Of a stretch of 64,000 nt of DNA, positions 22,355 through 33,211 are shown one piece after another. The translations under genes were made by a program, and so were the position numbers. Source of the stretch: Carallia brachiata. Its lineage: Eukaryota > Streptophyta > Magnoliopsida > Malpighiales > Rhizophoraceae. The stretch lies in contig JADCRB010000013.1 of the NCBI GenBank assembly GCA_021464245.1, forward strand, positions 9,150,895-9,214,894, in the 5' to 3' direction. Below the pieces are notes generated by a model that saw nothing but the letters and a program-made list of their open reading frames with translations, was not told where the DNA came from and did not search any database. Every line of letters starts with the position of its first letter. Position 1 is the first letter of the stretch.

Positions 22355-24569
22355 ATGAACAGTACGTCACCGGCGAATTCATCGGTGTCAACAACAGCAA
22401 TTGTTGCAGGAGGAGGAGGAGGAAGCAGTGGCAATCCTACTTTGGACGATTTCCCCTTTCCTTCCGATCTCATCTCCGTCCAGGATCGCAAGGACGACGC
22501 CATGCGTGGTCTGTACAATTCGGTTAGCAGTTTTTAGTGAAATTTCTTCAAATGGCTTTCTGGGTCGTTGTGTTTCTGCATTTTCTTATTTGGGTCATGG
22601 CTGAGTTGGTTTAAGATGACTTCTTTTTCGGAAATTTTGTGCTGCTTGTTCGCCATATTGGTCCTTCCCTTTATCATTCGATATGTTTTTGATTTAGTTT
22701 TAGGAATTCCTGTTCTTTTTGGGGCCATTACTGTATTCCTTGACTTGTTGCTAAGAGAATTGGCGGAAATTTGGAATGAAATGGAAGTTATAGAATCTAG
22801 AGTCGTGCAACTATCAGAAAACTTCCTTATATTGTGCAAATCAGTATGTCTGCTGTTCAGGGAGGCCAGTGGATGTTGAAATATGGAGACCAGTTTTCAA
22901 GTTTATTATTCTCTTTTAACTCAAAGTGCAAGTTTGGTGTAATTCAGTACTCTATGATGTTCAATACATGGGAACAGCCTCGCCAGCCTTTTTTTTTTTT
23001 TTTTGTTGATTGGCTCTTTAAACTCAAGATGACTCCGCAGACTTCACATTATATGAATCCCGTGTACTGCGACGTCCTTTGTTCCTTTTTAACTATAAGA
23101 AACAAATTATGAATCATGCTATCTTAGTTGGTAAAGTCAATTGGCATCATTTTGAAAGACTTGGAATAGTGCCAAGATCGGGATGTGGGGTTTGGGCGTT
23201 AAATGCAAGGCAAGGTGTATCCTGTATTGTGTATCCTCCAAAAGATCATACCGCATGTAAGCATGCCTCACATGTCTATGTGCATGAATGTTATACATGT
23301 TTGGTCATTGGTCAGGCCAAAAGCCAATTGAGGTCCATTTGAGGGCCAATGGACCATATCATGTCTGTGTCTATAAATGCTCACCTGAGTTTTTCTGCAA
23401 AACTTTGTAAAATTAGCAAGTTTTTTTCTTGTTTTCTTCTGCGTTGCTTCTTGTTTTAACAATGAAGTGCACCGTTTGTTGTTCCTCAAGGGTTGATTAC
23501 TTCCTGCATTGCAGTTTTGAAAGCTGATCTGATGGCTGCACTAAAAAAGGAGGTAAAATCCTTGGATGAAGATAACTGGAAGTTTGAAGGGCCCCGTTCA
23601 CGTATCCATCTTATGTCAAGATCAGGTTTGTGCTTCAGTGTTCCTGCTTTCATTGCTTCCCATGCATTATTTACTTTGCTGGATTGCTATCAGATACCTA
23701 AGAGCATCTGCGCATTATTTTTATTTCCAAGTACAGTTTATTCTAGTTACTCCCTTGTCATGAATTTCTGGAAATATCTGACCATCTATGTAACATCTAA
23801 AACGTGGTCAACAATACTGTGAAGGGCAGATACCTTTATTTGGTGAATAGAGGTGGCAGTGGATTGGGTATATGACGGCTTTTAAATTCTGAAAATATGG
23901 CTATGTTGCCTTTTCTTCCAAGTTATGGCGTTAGCCAACAGATCATGGGGCAAAAATGCTGTGATTATGATTTTCATCGAGGTTCAAGATCAATTTTCAT
24001 ATGTAGACCCAAAAATGTAGATCCTAGTGTGTTTTGTGGTTTCTTTATGCTTGTTGAATTTATAATTTGTTCATTGAGAACCAAAGGGATCATTGAGACT
24101 GAAAACATTGAATCTGCATGCACATCCTTAACATCCTCTTAATCATGGTAGAAAATAGAATTTTTTTTTCTTGACGAGCATAAAAAAGTGTCGATGCTTC
24201 TGAAGCAGAAAATTTCATTTGAAATATCCTTGCAATGATAGAAAACAAAACATCTCCTGCTTATGGCAACTTACCAAGAAATCTAAAAGTCCAGAATAGC
24301 AGAATAGATTGACATTGTTATCTTTCCACAAAGTCTTCATTTATCGGTTTCTGTGCGCTTATTTTTGTCATAGACTGCCTGAATCATGTTTGGTATTGGA
24401 AGGCTGCCTCACTTGTGTTATCCAGGTCCAGCTCTTTTTAATTTATGTATATGTTTGTTTTCTAAATGGAACCTTTATTGCTCTCTCATCTGCTGTTTAC
24501 AATCCAGGTGGATTTCTAAACAAGAAGGTGGAAATAACAAAGACTAGGAACTCAGCACTATCAAAATGA
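22355..24569 (+). CDS. Small plant protein of unknown function (108 aa)
   Basis: Three exons, 22355-22508, 23515-23625 and 24508-24569, join in frame to give 108 residues. The donor G|GTCTGT at 22509 was chosen over the later GTTAGC because only it keeps frame with exon 2. It yields QDRKDDAMRVLKADLMAALK. The first 30 residues are low-complexity Ser/Thr/Gly, probably disordered. They are followed by DDFPFPSDLI, a charged helix (about 48-75) and a C-terminal segment with WKFEGPRSRIH and a basic end (GGFLNKKVEITKTRN). There is no signal peptide, membrane segment or known domain. The core looks like a conserved plant-specific protein, but I cannot name a function. Confidence 0.65.
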
Positions 24570-26352
24570 TTTGGAGGTTTTCTGACAGGTTACATCTTCC
24601 ATCCTTTGATTTTGGGTGAGTAAGAATCTTTCACTAATAGTGACTTAAATTAAGCAGGTTTTATTGATGAAAGCCAAAATGAGTTGCATGAAGGCACAGG
24701 ACATATTAAAGTTTAGTCACTGGATCTCTCATAAGCTCTTGAAAGATTTTATATTTTCAACTTTCTACTTGAATAGTTCGTTTTGAACTCCATTGCTGCC
24801 GTTGGACAACTGACATTTGATAGAACTTGAGTCAAAAGCGAACTAAAACCCTTGTTTATAGATCATTGATGTCTTGCTGTGCGAATGTACAGTATAGAGC
24901 GGGATAGATTAAAAAAAAAAATTGTAATCTTGGTATTGCAAACTACATGGCATGGCTGAAATTTGGACCTGCCTTTTCAGTTCTTTTTTCAACATTGCCC
25001 TGCCTTATGCTTTCTTCTGTTTGCATGTGTTTGGTCCAAGATGCTATATTCAACTGGGGATGGTTATATGTATGTGGCCTTAGGCCAACTTTTGTGGATA
25101 GGCTGCTTTGTGACTTGAACGTGCAACTCAAAAGTTGCTCTGGTATGATCTTAATTTAAATGGATCTCTTCCTGTCTTTCAGTAGAAAGAAAAGAAAACG
25201 GAAGATGCTATTGGTGCTGAAATGGACGGGGGTTGGTTCCTATGACATGGATCAAAGTTCATCTGAACAGTGAGCAACCTAGGAGATGTAGTAGTGATAT
25301 TGATACCTACCTATGTAATGCTTTTATGTCAATTACACCAACTCAGCAACATCTTACTCCCAGTAAAAAAACCATGACAAGGGCTTGAATTATATCATAT
25401 CTTCAGCCAGGATTGTTGTGATTCAAGCACTACTTCCCTTTAGATCGTGTTATTATAGCTTCAGCATGCTGCAACTTCGCCAAGGGACTTCAAGTTCGAA
25501 ATGAATTCATATACATAGAAGTTGCTATGGTGCACCCGTGAAGTTTGACTCATTTGGCGATGATGTATGTCAAAGCCAAATGATTGAGGCATTCCTTGAC
25601 GATTTCAATTTTGGAGCGGCAAGTGGAAGTTGTTATAGTTCCAGTTGTCTGAACTTTGATAGGAATTCAAACAGTTCGTAGATGGTTCGATCCTTGTAAA
25701 ATTTTACTTGGAAGAGTTTGTGGAACCCTTACTGGACTGTTGGGGAACGTTAATAGAAACACATAAAATTGCATCAACTGGAGACTTTCAATATGGTTTG
25801 AATATACCAGGTACCTTTTCTTTAGGGGCCTAATGGGTGTTCAGATCGTGTCCAATTGGTAGCAAGAAAGTAAAACCACTGCTACTCGATTAGAGTTAAG
25901 CCTCTTCGTTGTTAAGTAGGAAATTTTCCCATTAATCTTTCTAATAAATTTAAAAACTGCGTGACATATCTTGGGCGAGGGGAATTTGTTGTATTGGGTA
26001 TTGCAATGTAAGGATAGAAAATCGATGCACATTTGTTTTTCTTTTCTTTTTTTTTTTGTGGGTTTAAGCGATGCAAATAAGTTGGCGCAAAAACAAAACA
26101 AAAATAGGTGGTAAAAACACTTGAATCACAGCATATTGGAGTGCAACATAAGTTGAATGCCATCATGCCATCGACATACTCGTCCAACGCAACAGAGTGG
26201 CCTCAATTCCATTGCAAAAACAACCCAAAATTTTTTACTATGAATCTGCCTAGTGAAAGATGGTATGCACCAATCCTGATTCTTGAGTTGAGGATGCCAA
26301 AAAGGAATCTCATGAGGCTAGACGTGCTATGAGCCAGAACTTTTAGGAACAT

Positions 26353-26390
<38 letters not shown>

Positions 26391-26704
26391 ACATCATCAT
26401 TGACTGCGAGTAATCAGAAAATTTCTGGGCTGATCAGTCTGGGCCCACTCAAGTTGAACATAGCTGTGCAACCCAACAAATCCTTGCAACCATAATTTAT
26501 TCTTAAACAAAAGACGAGTCCGTCGCAAGCTGTAAGCTTCATTGGCTGTTTCCTTGCATTGTGTGAACATTCTCGTGCCCACCTGCAAAGAAAAGGTAGC
26601 CTGTGGATTGCTTTTTTATTATGGAATATTGTGCAACGACTTCTCATTAGGTTTTTTTTTTTTTTTTTGACATAGACTTCTCATTAGGTTAGTTGACCTG
26701 AATT
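24570..26704. other. Intergenic DNA, no gene supported
   Basis: Includes the 3' flank of the small gene, mixed-composition DNA and a (GA)n run at 26357-26389. A minus-strand frame at 26397-26586 begins after a CAG acceptor-like site, but no protein family is recognised and no partner exon was found. A T run at 26650-26668 precedes the lectin kinase leader. Confidence 0.5.
26357..26389. repeat. (GA)n microsatellite
   Basis: A clean GA repeat of about 16 units, in the 5' flank of the lectin receptor kinase gene. Confidence 0.95.
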
Positions 26705-29259
26705 ATGGAACTGCCAATGGTAATGAACCTTTGCCTTTCCGTCCTCATTGGCTTGCTGCTGCCATTGCCAGCGGCCCTCCAAGCTCAGGATTTGGAAACT
26801 TCTTACTATCAGAAGCAGTTTGGGCCATTCAATGGCTCTTACTACACATCTTTTGCAGTCCTGTCTCCTTCCAGTATCAGCAATGGAGCTCTTCAAGTCA
26901 CTCCTAATTCTGCTGGCAACTTCGACCTCACCCACCAATCCGGCCGGGTTATGTACAATCACTCTTTCCAGCTCTGGCAAGAAGAAGATAAAAATCAAGG
27001 CGGTGGTGGAAGCAGTGGTGGAAAGGTGGCTTCTTTCAACTCCTCCTTTCTCATTAACATATTTCGGATTGATAACTCCTCTGTTATTGGAGAAGGCCTT
27101 GCCTTCCTTATAGCACCCGACCTCGACCTGCCATTAAACAGTGACGGGGGGTTCTTGGGGTTGACCAACTCCACCACGGATGGCAATTCCTCCAATGGGA
27201 TTGTGGCCATCGAGTTTGATACATTCAAGCAGAGTTACGACCCTGATGACAACCACGTAGGTCTTGATATTCACAGTGTCATTTCTAACAAGACCGTGTT
27301 GCTTTCCGACTTTGGCATCCAAATTGCCCCAGTGGGCATCACGTACTACATGGTCTGGGTCCATTACAATGGTGTCAATAAGTCCTTGGAGGTGTTCATG
27401 GCGGAGCAAGGGAAGGCCAAGCCTTCTGTGCCTCTGCTGACATCTGAGCTTGACCTCAAAGGGCTTGTTAATCAGTATTCCTACTTTGGCTTTGCTGCTT
27501 CCACTGGGAACTACACTCAGCTTAACTGCGTATTCGGCTGGAACCTGACGACGTGGAGCTTCTGCCACCACGATTGGCAATAGTGCTAATAATAATGATA
27601 AGGCGATCAAGACCTTTCTGCGGTTTGGCCTGCCTGGATTGGCAGCACTACTGCTCCTGCTGATTGGGGCAGGATATTTGTTACACTATATGCGCAAGAA
27701 GAGGAAGAAGCCAGTGTTAGAGCTCGAGTTGCGGAAAGCCCTAAAGAGCCTCCCAAACCCCAGGGCATTCCACTTCAAGGACCTCAAGAAGGCTACCAAC
27801 AACTTTGATGAGAAGCACAAAATTGGTGAAGGTTCTGTTTCTGTAATCTACAGAGCGGTACTGCACAGTGATAATTTGCAGGTTGCTATCAAGTTATTCA
27901 GAGACAAAGCAACCATGGGTCCAGAATCTTTCTTGTCAGAACTTAACATCATTAGCCGTCTCCGTCACAGGCATCTTGTCCCCTTACTAGGTATGTCAAG
28001 ATTTTCCTTTTCCCTTTTTGTTTCCATTTTGCTTCAGTAGAACCCAAGATTTCGGACTTTTAGGACGTTGTCTATGGATTAGACTCTGGATCTCTGATTA
28101 TTCTTAATGAGTCCGTATTGGGAAAATTCCATCTTAATGAGTCAATTTCCTCTGTGCCTAGCGCTGTATATCTAAATAGACAATACATGACCTTACTACT
28201 GGACAATGGAGAGGAAATGAATCAAAATGTTTCCTCACAAATAAAATAAATGCGATCCTGTAGTTTGGGGCAAGGTGGAAGCGTTTGCACCTGTACAACA
28301 TTTTTTATGAATCTACTTGTTAATCAATGTTTTCTGTGCTGCAAAGTTATGAATTTTTTCCCTCAAATGGGATTGGCAAGATGCCTAATTCACCGTAATT
28401 TGACCAATTAGGGTGGTGCTACAAGAATGGAATGCTCCTTCTGGTGTACGACTTCATGCCAAATGGCAGCCTAGATAAATACATTTTCAATGGATCTGCA
28501 GAGAGGAATGCCCTAGACTGGCATACAAGATACAAGATCCTGTCAGAGGTTGCATTAGCAATGCATTATCTCCATAATGAGCATGACCAGAAAGTGGTGC
28601 ACGGAGACATTAAACCGGGCAACATTATGCTAGATTCTGGCTTCAACGCTCGCTTAGGGGATTTTGGGTTGGCTTCTCTCTTATTTGATGACAGGACCTC
28701 TATTTCTGGTGAGACGGTCCGCGGAACGATTGGCTACATGGCCCCAGAGATGTTTCACACATGTAGAGTGTCGTGCAAGACAGATGTCTATGGCTTTGGT
28801 GCTGTGATTCTGGAGGCAGTCTGTGGTAGGCGTATAAGGACAGAGATTGCAGGCTTCCCGTATTTGGCGGATTGGGTATGGTGGCTGCATCGTGAAGGAC
28901 GAATATTGGAGGCCGTGGATGAGAAGCTCGGCAATCACTACGTGGTTGAGGAAGCAGAGAGATTGTTGCTGCTTGGGCTGGCATGTTCTCATCCTAACCA
29001 AAACGCAAGGCCTGAAACACAGGCCATCCTTCAAATACTGTTAGGATTAATGTCAGTGCCTGAAGTGCCACCTCTCAAGCCGGTTTTCGTGTGGCCTGCC
29101 ACGACAAGTGGAGCAGCTCGCAGCAGTGGAGATACTAGTAGTGGGACTTTGAGTTTGAACGGGAGCGCCGAGATCGTTGCTGACGACCCAGTTTTTCAAT
29201 TAGCACCAGGCAGCAATGGCGGTGGTACCATGAGCTTCGAGATAACAGCTAGAGCATAA
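26705..29259 (+). CDS. L-type lectin receptor kinase, interrupted by a frameshift
   Basis: Parts in order: signal peptide (about residues 1-27, ending AALQAQ); legume-type lectin domain to about residue 285 (FNSSFLINIFRI, GEGLAFLIAP, VAIEFDTFKQSYDPDDNHVGLDI, YFGFAASTGNYTQLNCVFGWNL); a transmembrane segment (LPGLAALLLLLIGAGYLL) followed by basic RKKRKK; and a cytoplasmic Ser/Thr kinase. An intron lies at 27991-28411 inside the kinase N-lobe. The lectin frame stops at 27581-27583, while the membrane and kinase parts continue in a frame shifted by net one base; the break must lie between 27549 and 27580. A 29-bp intron there is too short. The kinase has VAIK, HGDIKPGN (non-RD, Gly for Arg), DFG and APE, but the nucleotide loop is GEGSVS, lacking the last Gly. 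The gene is either damaged or carries an assembly indel. Confidence 0.85.
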
Positions 29260-32200
29260 TGCAGAGACAATTTTATTGGTTAGTTTTATTTGGCTTTATG
29301 GCCCTCTTATCAAAATCATTTTGTATTCTTTGATCACTTCAAAATGGACGCACATCATGAAAATTTAGCTGTAGTGTCTCCTAAAATGACACGATCGCTT
29401 GTTATGAATAGGATGATCTAGAAGAATTGCCTCAAAATTGAAAAAGAAATTGATCCAAATGGCCAGATTTGTATGTCGTAATTTCCATTTACTCTGTGCT
29501 TGCTAAAGTTCAATTTTAATCGACATTTATCGTGATCTCTATTCTCACTTTTTGTAACTTTAGATGGGAAAACTAAAAAGTTATCATTAAGACCAGATCC
29601 AAGGTGGAGTCTCACAATAAACCTAAGATAAGCGAAACTCTAGAGTAGACATGGAGCATTGTTGGAGTGAAGACCTTATATTAGTCCCACGACCACAATA
29701 TTTGATGGAGAGGCTACCCAGCTGTTGAAATTTTGGTTATGTTGTAATTTTTTTTTATTCATTGGTGTCACGATTTGGACCCTTTTGATGAGTTATGTTG
29801 TAATTTTAGGGAAGTCCATAAATAGTTGAATGCATTGAAAAATGTTCTCATAGCCGAACCTTCGATAAATCATAGCTTAATTGGTACAAAGAAAAGTTAG
29901 ATGCAGAAGGTGAGAAAAAGATGACGGGGAGGAGAGAACCAATGGATTATAGCTCAATTGGTAATTAGAAACGTCAGACGGAAACGGAGGGTGGGAAGGA
30001 GGTGACGGGGAGGGGAGAGAAAACGAGAGGGGGAGAGAGAGAGAGAGAGGAGAAATGAAGAATATGAGTCCCACACATTTTTTTTTTTAAATATATAACT
30101 TAAAAATTGTTTAAGTTTGAAATATGATATATAACAAATCTATGAAAAGTATATATATATATATATATAAGTTATGATAATTTTTTACATGGGCTTTTTC
30201 TTTTATTTTTTTTAGCTTTATGCCTCGCTATCCTTATTTATATTGTGAGCCCTCGTATGGGCCCAAGTATTTTAGTGATCGGTCCTAACATAGGCTTACT
30301 AGGAGTTGAGATAGGTAATTTTTGTTTATGGATGGAAAGGAAAAGTATATTCAATATCTTAAGAAGTTATTTTTGAGATTGAGTATTTGTTTAACTAGTT
30401 GAGGGGATTATCTCTTAATTAGTAGGTGGAGGTTCAAATCTCACCAAACCTCACCCCGAAAGTTTCTCAGAAGGGAAGAAGAGTAAGGTTTTAAGTCTTT
30501 TTTTCGGTGATAGCATTTGCGTAGTGCACTTTACAAAATTTTACGGGGCAATCCATACCCGAAAACGAAAGCACAAAGAGTTGCTTTTGGGGTACTCTAT
30601 TTTTTTTTTTTAAGAAAATGATGTTAATATATTAGATCATATCATTCGACAGGGCTTTCCAATTTGTCCATCTGTAAAGCAACCGGCAAACAAAATCAAC
30701 CAAGAAAAAGAAAAGAGACCAAAAAAAAAAAAAAAAAAAGGACTTTATGTGAAACTGGGGTCCAATTCAGAATGGGAAGAAGTCCATCATTGATCCCTTT
30801 TCACACCATTTATAACTTTATTATACGCAAATGCCGTCCATGTTAATGGATCCATCCATCAAAATTGTCGATACCTAATGACAGCTTTATTGGAGTGGAA
30901 TTTAGGTCTTCTGTTCCACATGACAGCAACTCTCCTAATTGAATGTTAATATAATTAAACCTAATGGCAATTGAGTCCTTTTCATGACTCATAATTTCCT
31001 CAGTTCAAAGCAATCAAAGCCAATTACTCAATGGAAAAAACAAAAAAAAGCCATAAGTCACCCTTTGTGCTAATTGTGACACACTTTCCTAGTTTCGATT
31101 AAGTTGAATTGAGGAAAAAGAAAAATCTATGGTGAGTAAAAAGTTTTGGATTTAAACTCCAAAACGTCACTCCTAAATCTTTAGGACCCTTAGGCAATAC
31201 AAGGTAATTGAAATGCTCTCCTGTTAACTATCAACATATCTCGGGAAGAGCAACAAAAACATAAGATTATAAGAGGGGTTAATTACACTTCACATATTAA
31301 ATTTAAGAGTAATTAATTTAGATTCCTTATATAGATATAGTAAAATTTTAATATGTCGTACTACTTATTCCATTTATGATCCATTTGTTTCGCAAAAAAA
31401 AATATAACATATTTTTTGAAAATAATCTTTCTAAGAAAAATGAATTTCTTTATGTTGTTTGTTTGTAAATAAAAATTCTGTAAAAATACTTTCCTATATT
31501 TGGTGCATGTATAGAAAAATGAAGAACGCTTAGAAAGTTAATATTTGTTTTTCAAACCAAAAATAATTTAAATCTAGAATAACTAGCTATATGACAATCA
31601 CATGTAAAAAAAAATAAAAATAAAAACTCTTTGGAATTTGTGGACCCTTTTTGGGATTGGCAATTTTTTTAATTTTTTGTAATTTTGGAAATTTAATAAC
31701 TTTCTGTAATTTTCAAAATTTTTTTAATTTTTTAATTTTTATATTTTTTTATTTGTTAAAATTTTTTCTGAAATATTTGGTTTTTTAAAATTTTGGGACT
31801 TTAAAATTTCTTTTAGATTTTTTAATGAAATTTTTTAATTTTTTTTGTTTTTAACTTTTATTTTTTTCAAAAATGACATGTCACTTATGACGTGACATCC
31901 CCATCAACTTCTTGACCCTATAATTGCAGTCGCGCAATTGTTACCTGGCACCAAATAATGGTGAAGAAATGGAGAATGTTCAATTTATTCAGATGAAATA
32001 ACATAGAGGATCGATTTTGAGGAAGAAAAATATTGTATTCGGTGCAGGGTGAGTTGAATTTTTAGGAATGAGTCAAATTTGATGATCTACTCTCTCTCCC
32101 TTCTCTCTCTCACAAATTTTTTTTTTGAAAAACAAGATTTTTTATTTAAAACTACTTATACTGTTAAATGACATTCCATTTTAAAAAAGAATATTATTTT

Positions 32201-33211
32201 TCTTAAAAAAAGACAATTTTTTTTGCTGACTGAATTTCATTTTTCATTCTCCAGCTCTTTCTAATCTCCTGAACATAGAAAAACACAAAAAAAAAAAATT
32301 TAAAATTTTTTTTTTTTGGTAAAATAAACAAACTCTACTGATACGTGTGTGTGCCTTTTTTTTTTTTTTTTTCTCTTTCAAGTAAGTGATTTAGACTGGA
32401 TATATTTAATCTTGAAAACGACTGAGTGATTGGTGGGTGTTAGTACTTATTTGCATAAGCATAAGACGGTTAATATTTGATTTAATTGGTGAAAAATTAT
32501 CACTCTCCCATTGCTAAAAAAAATATTTGCTTGTTTTTATTAGTCATCAATTTATCTGTGAATTTACGTCAACATAATTATGACGTGTTTTAAATATGAC
32601 TCATATATATATTATTATAAATACATCTAAATTGTACATTTTTAATCTTTGAACTTCGAATTTAAGTTTATAATTTTGACTTTGAATAAGAAGACTTAAA
32701 AGTTAAAAGAATGAAATAAATATAATGAATTTTTATAATAAATACAAAATATTTTGCAATGCATATAAAATATAAATATAAAATAAAATATCTTATTTAT
32801 AACATAAAAAATTAATTGTATCTACTTAATTCTACTACTTTTAAGTCCCCCCAAATTTTTTCATCAACTAAGAAAAAAAGAAACAAATTTTTCCATCGAG
32901 TTTTAACTGTTTAAACGAGGTATCATGGAAACATAAGGTTATATAATTACATTTAATAAAATATATAATTAATTAAATTATATTTAATAATTTATTTATT
33001 TATTTTTTAATTGAACATATTTTTTATAATCTATAATACGGCATTCCCACATTTAATTATGGAAACAACCTCACCAATCAAGTGTTAGACAGTCAACTCA
33101 AGAGACCTGTTTTTTCCTCTTCTCCGTGTTGTTGGGCATTGCGTTTGTTGCTTGTTTTCTTCTCTGGTTTTCTGTTCTGGCGGTCACAACTTTGGCCAAA
33201 ATCCAGAAACA
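29260..33211. other. Repeat-rich intergenic DNA upstream of the CNL gene
   Basis: Nothing coding is supported. The region holds two neighbouring A-box-like repeats (29870-30060), a possible further SINE-like relic with ggttcaaatctcacc at 30432-30446, an (AT)n run at about 30152-30168, long A/T homopolymers, and an AT-rich repeat tract at 32930-33040 like those at 3.6, 4.0 and 17.6 kb. 33060-33211 is the leader of the CNL gene. Confidence 0.5.
29870..30060 (+). repeat. Tandem pair of SINE-like (A-box) units
   Basis: Two adjacent units share tagctYaattggta, then gaaa, a purine-rich stretch, and gatgacgggg / ggtgacgggg followed by aggRgagaa. Tagctcaattgg matches the tRNA A-box consensus. No clear B box or target duplication was found, so the SINE label is tentative. 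Confidence 0.4.

Noticed and set aside
27554..27583. A tiny intron that would remove the lectin-kinase frameshift
   Set aside because: GTGGAG...AATAG would be only about 29 nt, far below the minimum plant intron size.
33152..33211. In-frame 20-codon N-terminal extension of the CNL protein
   Set aside because: The ATG at 33212 gives the standard MAEQLVGGSFLSAF start of this family; the extension has no family counterpart and lies in leader-like sequence.
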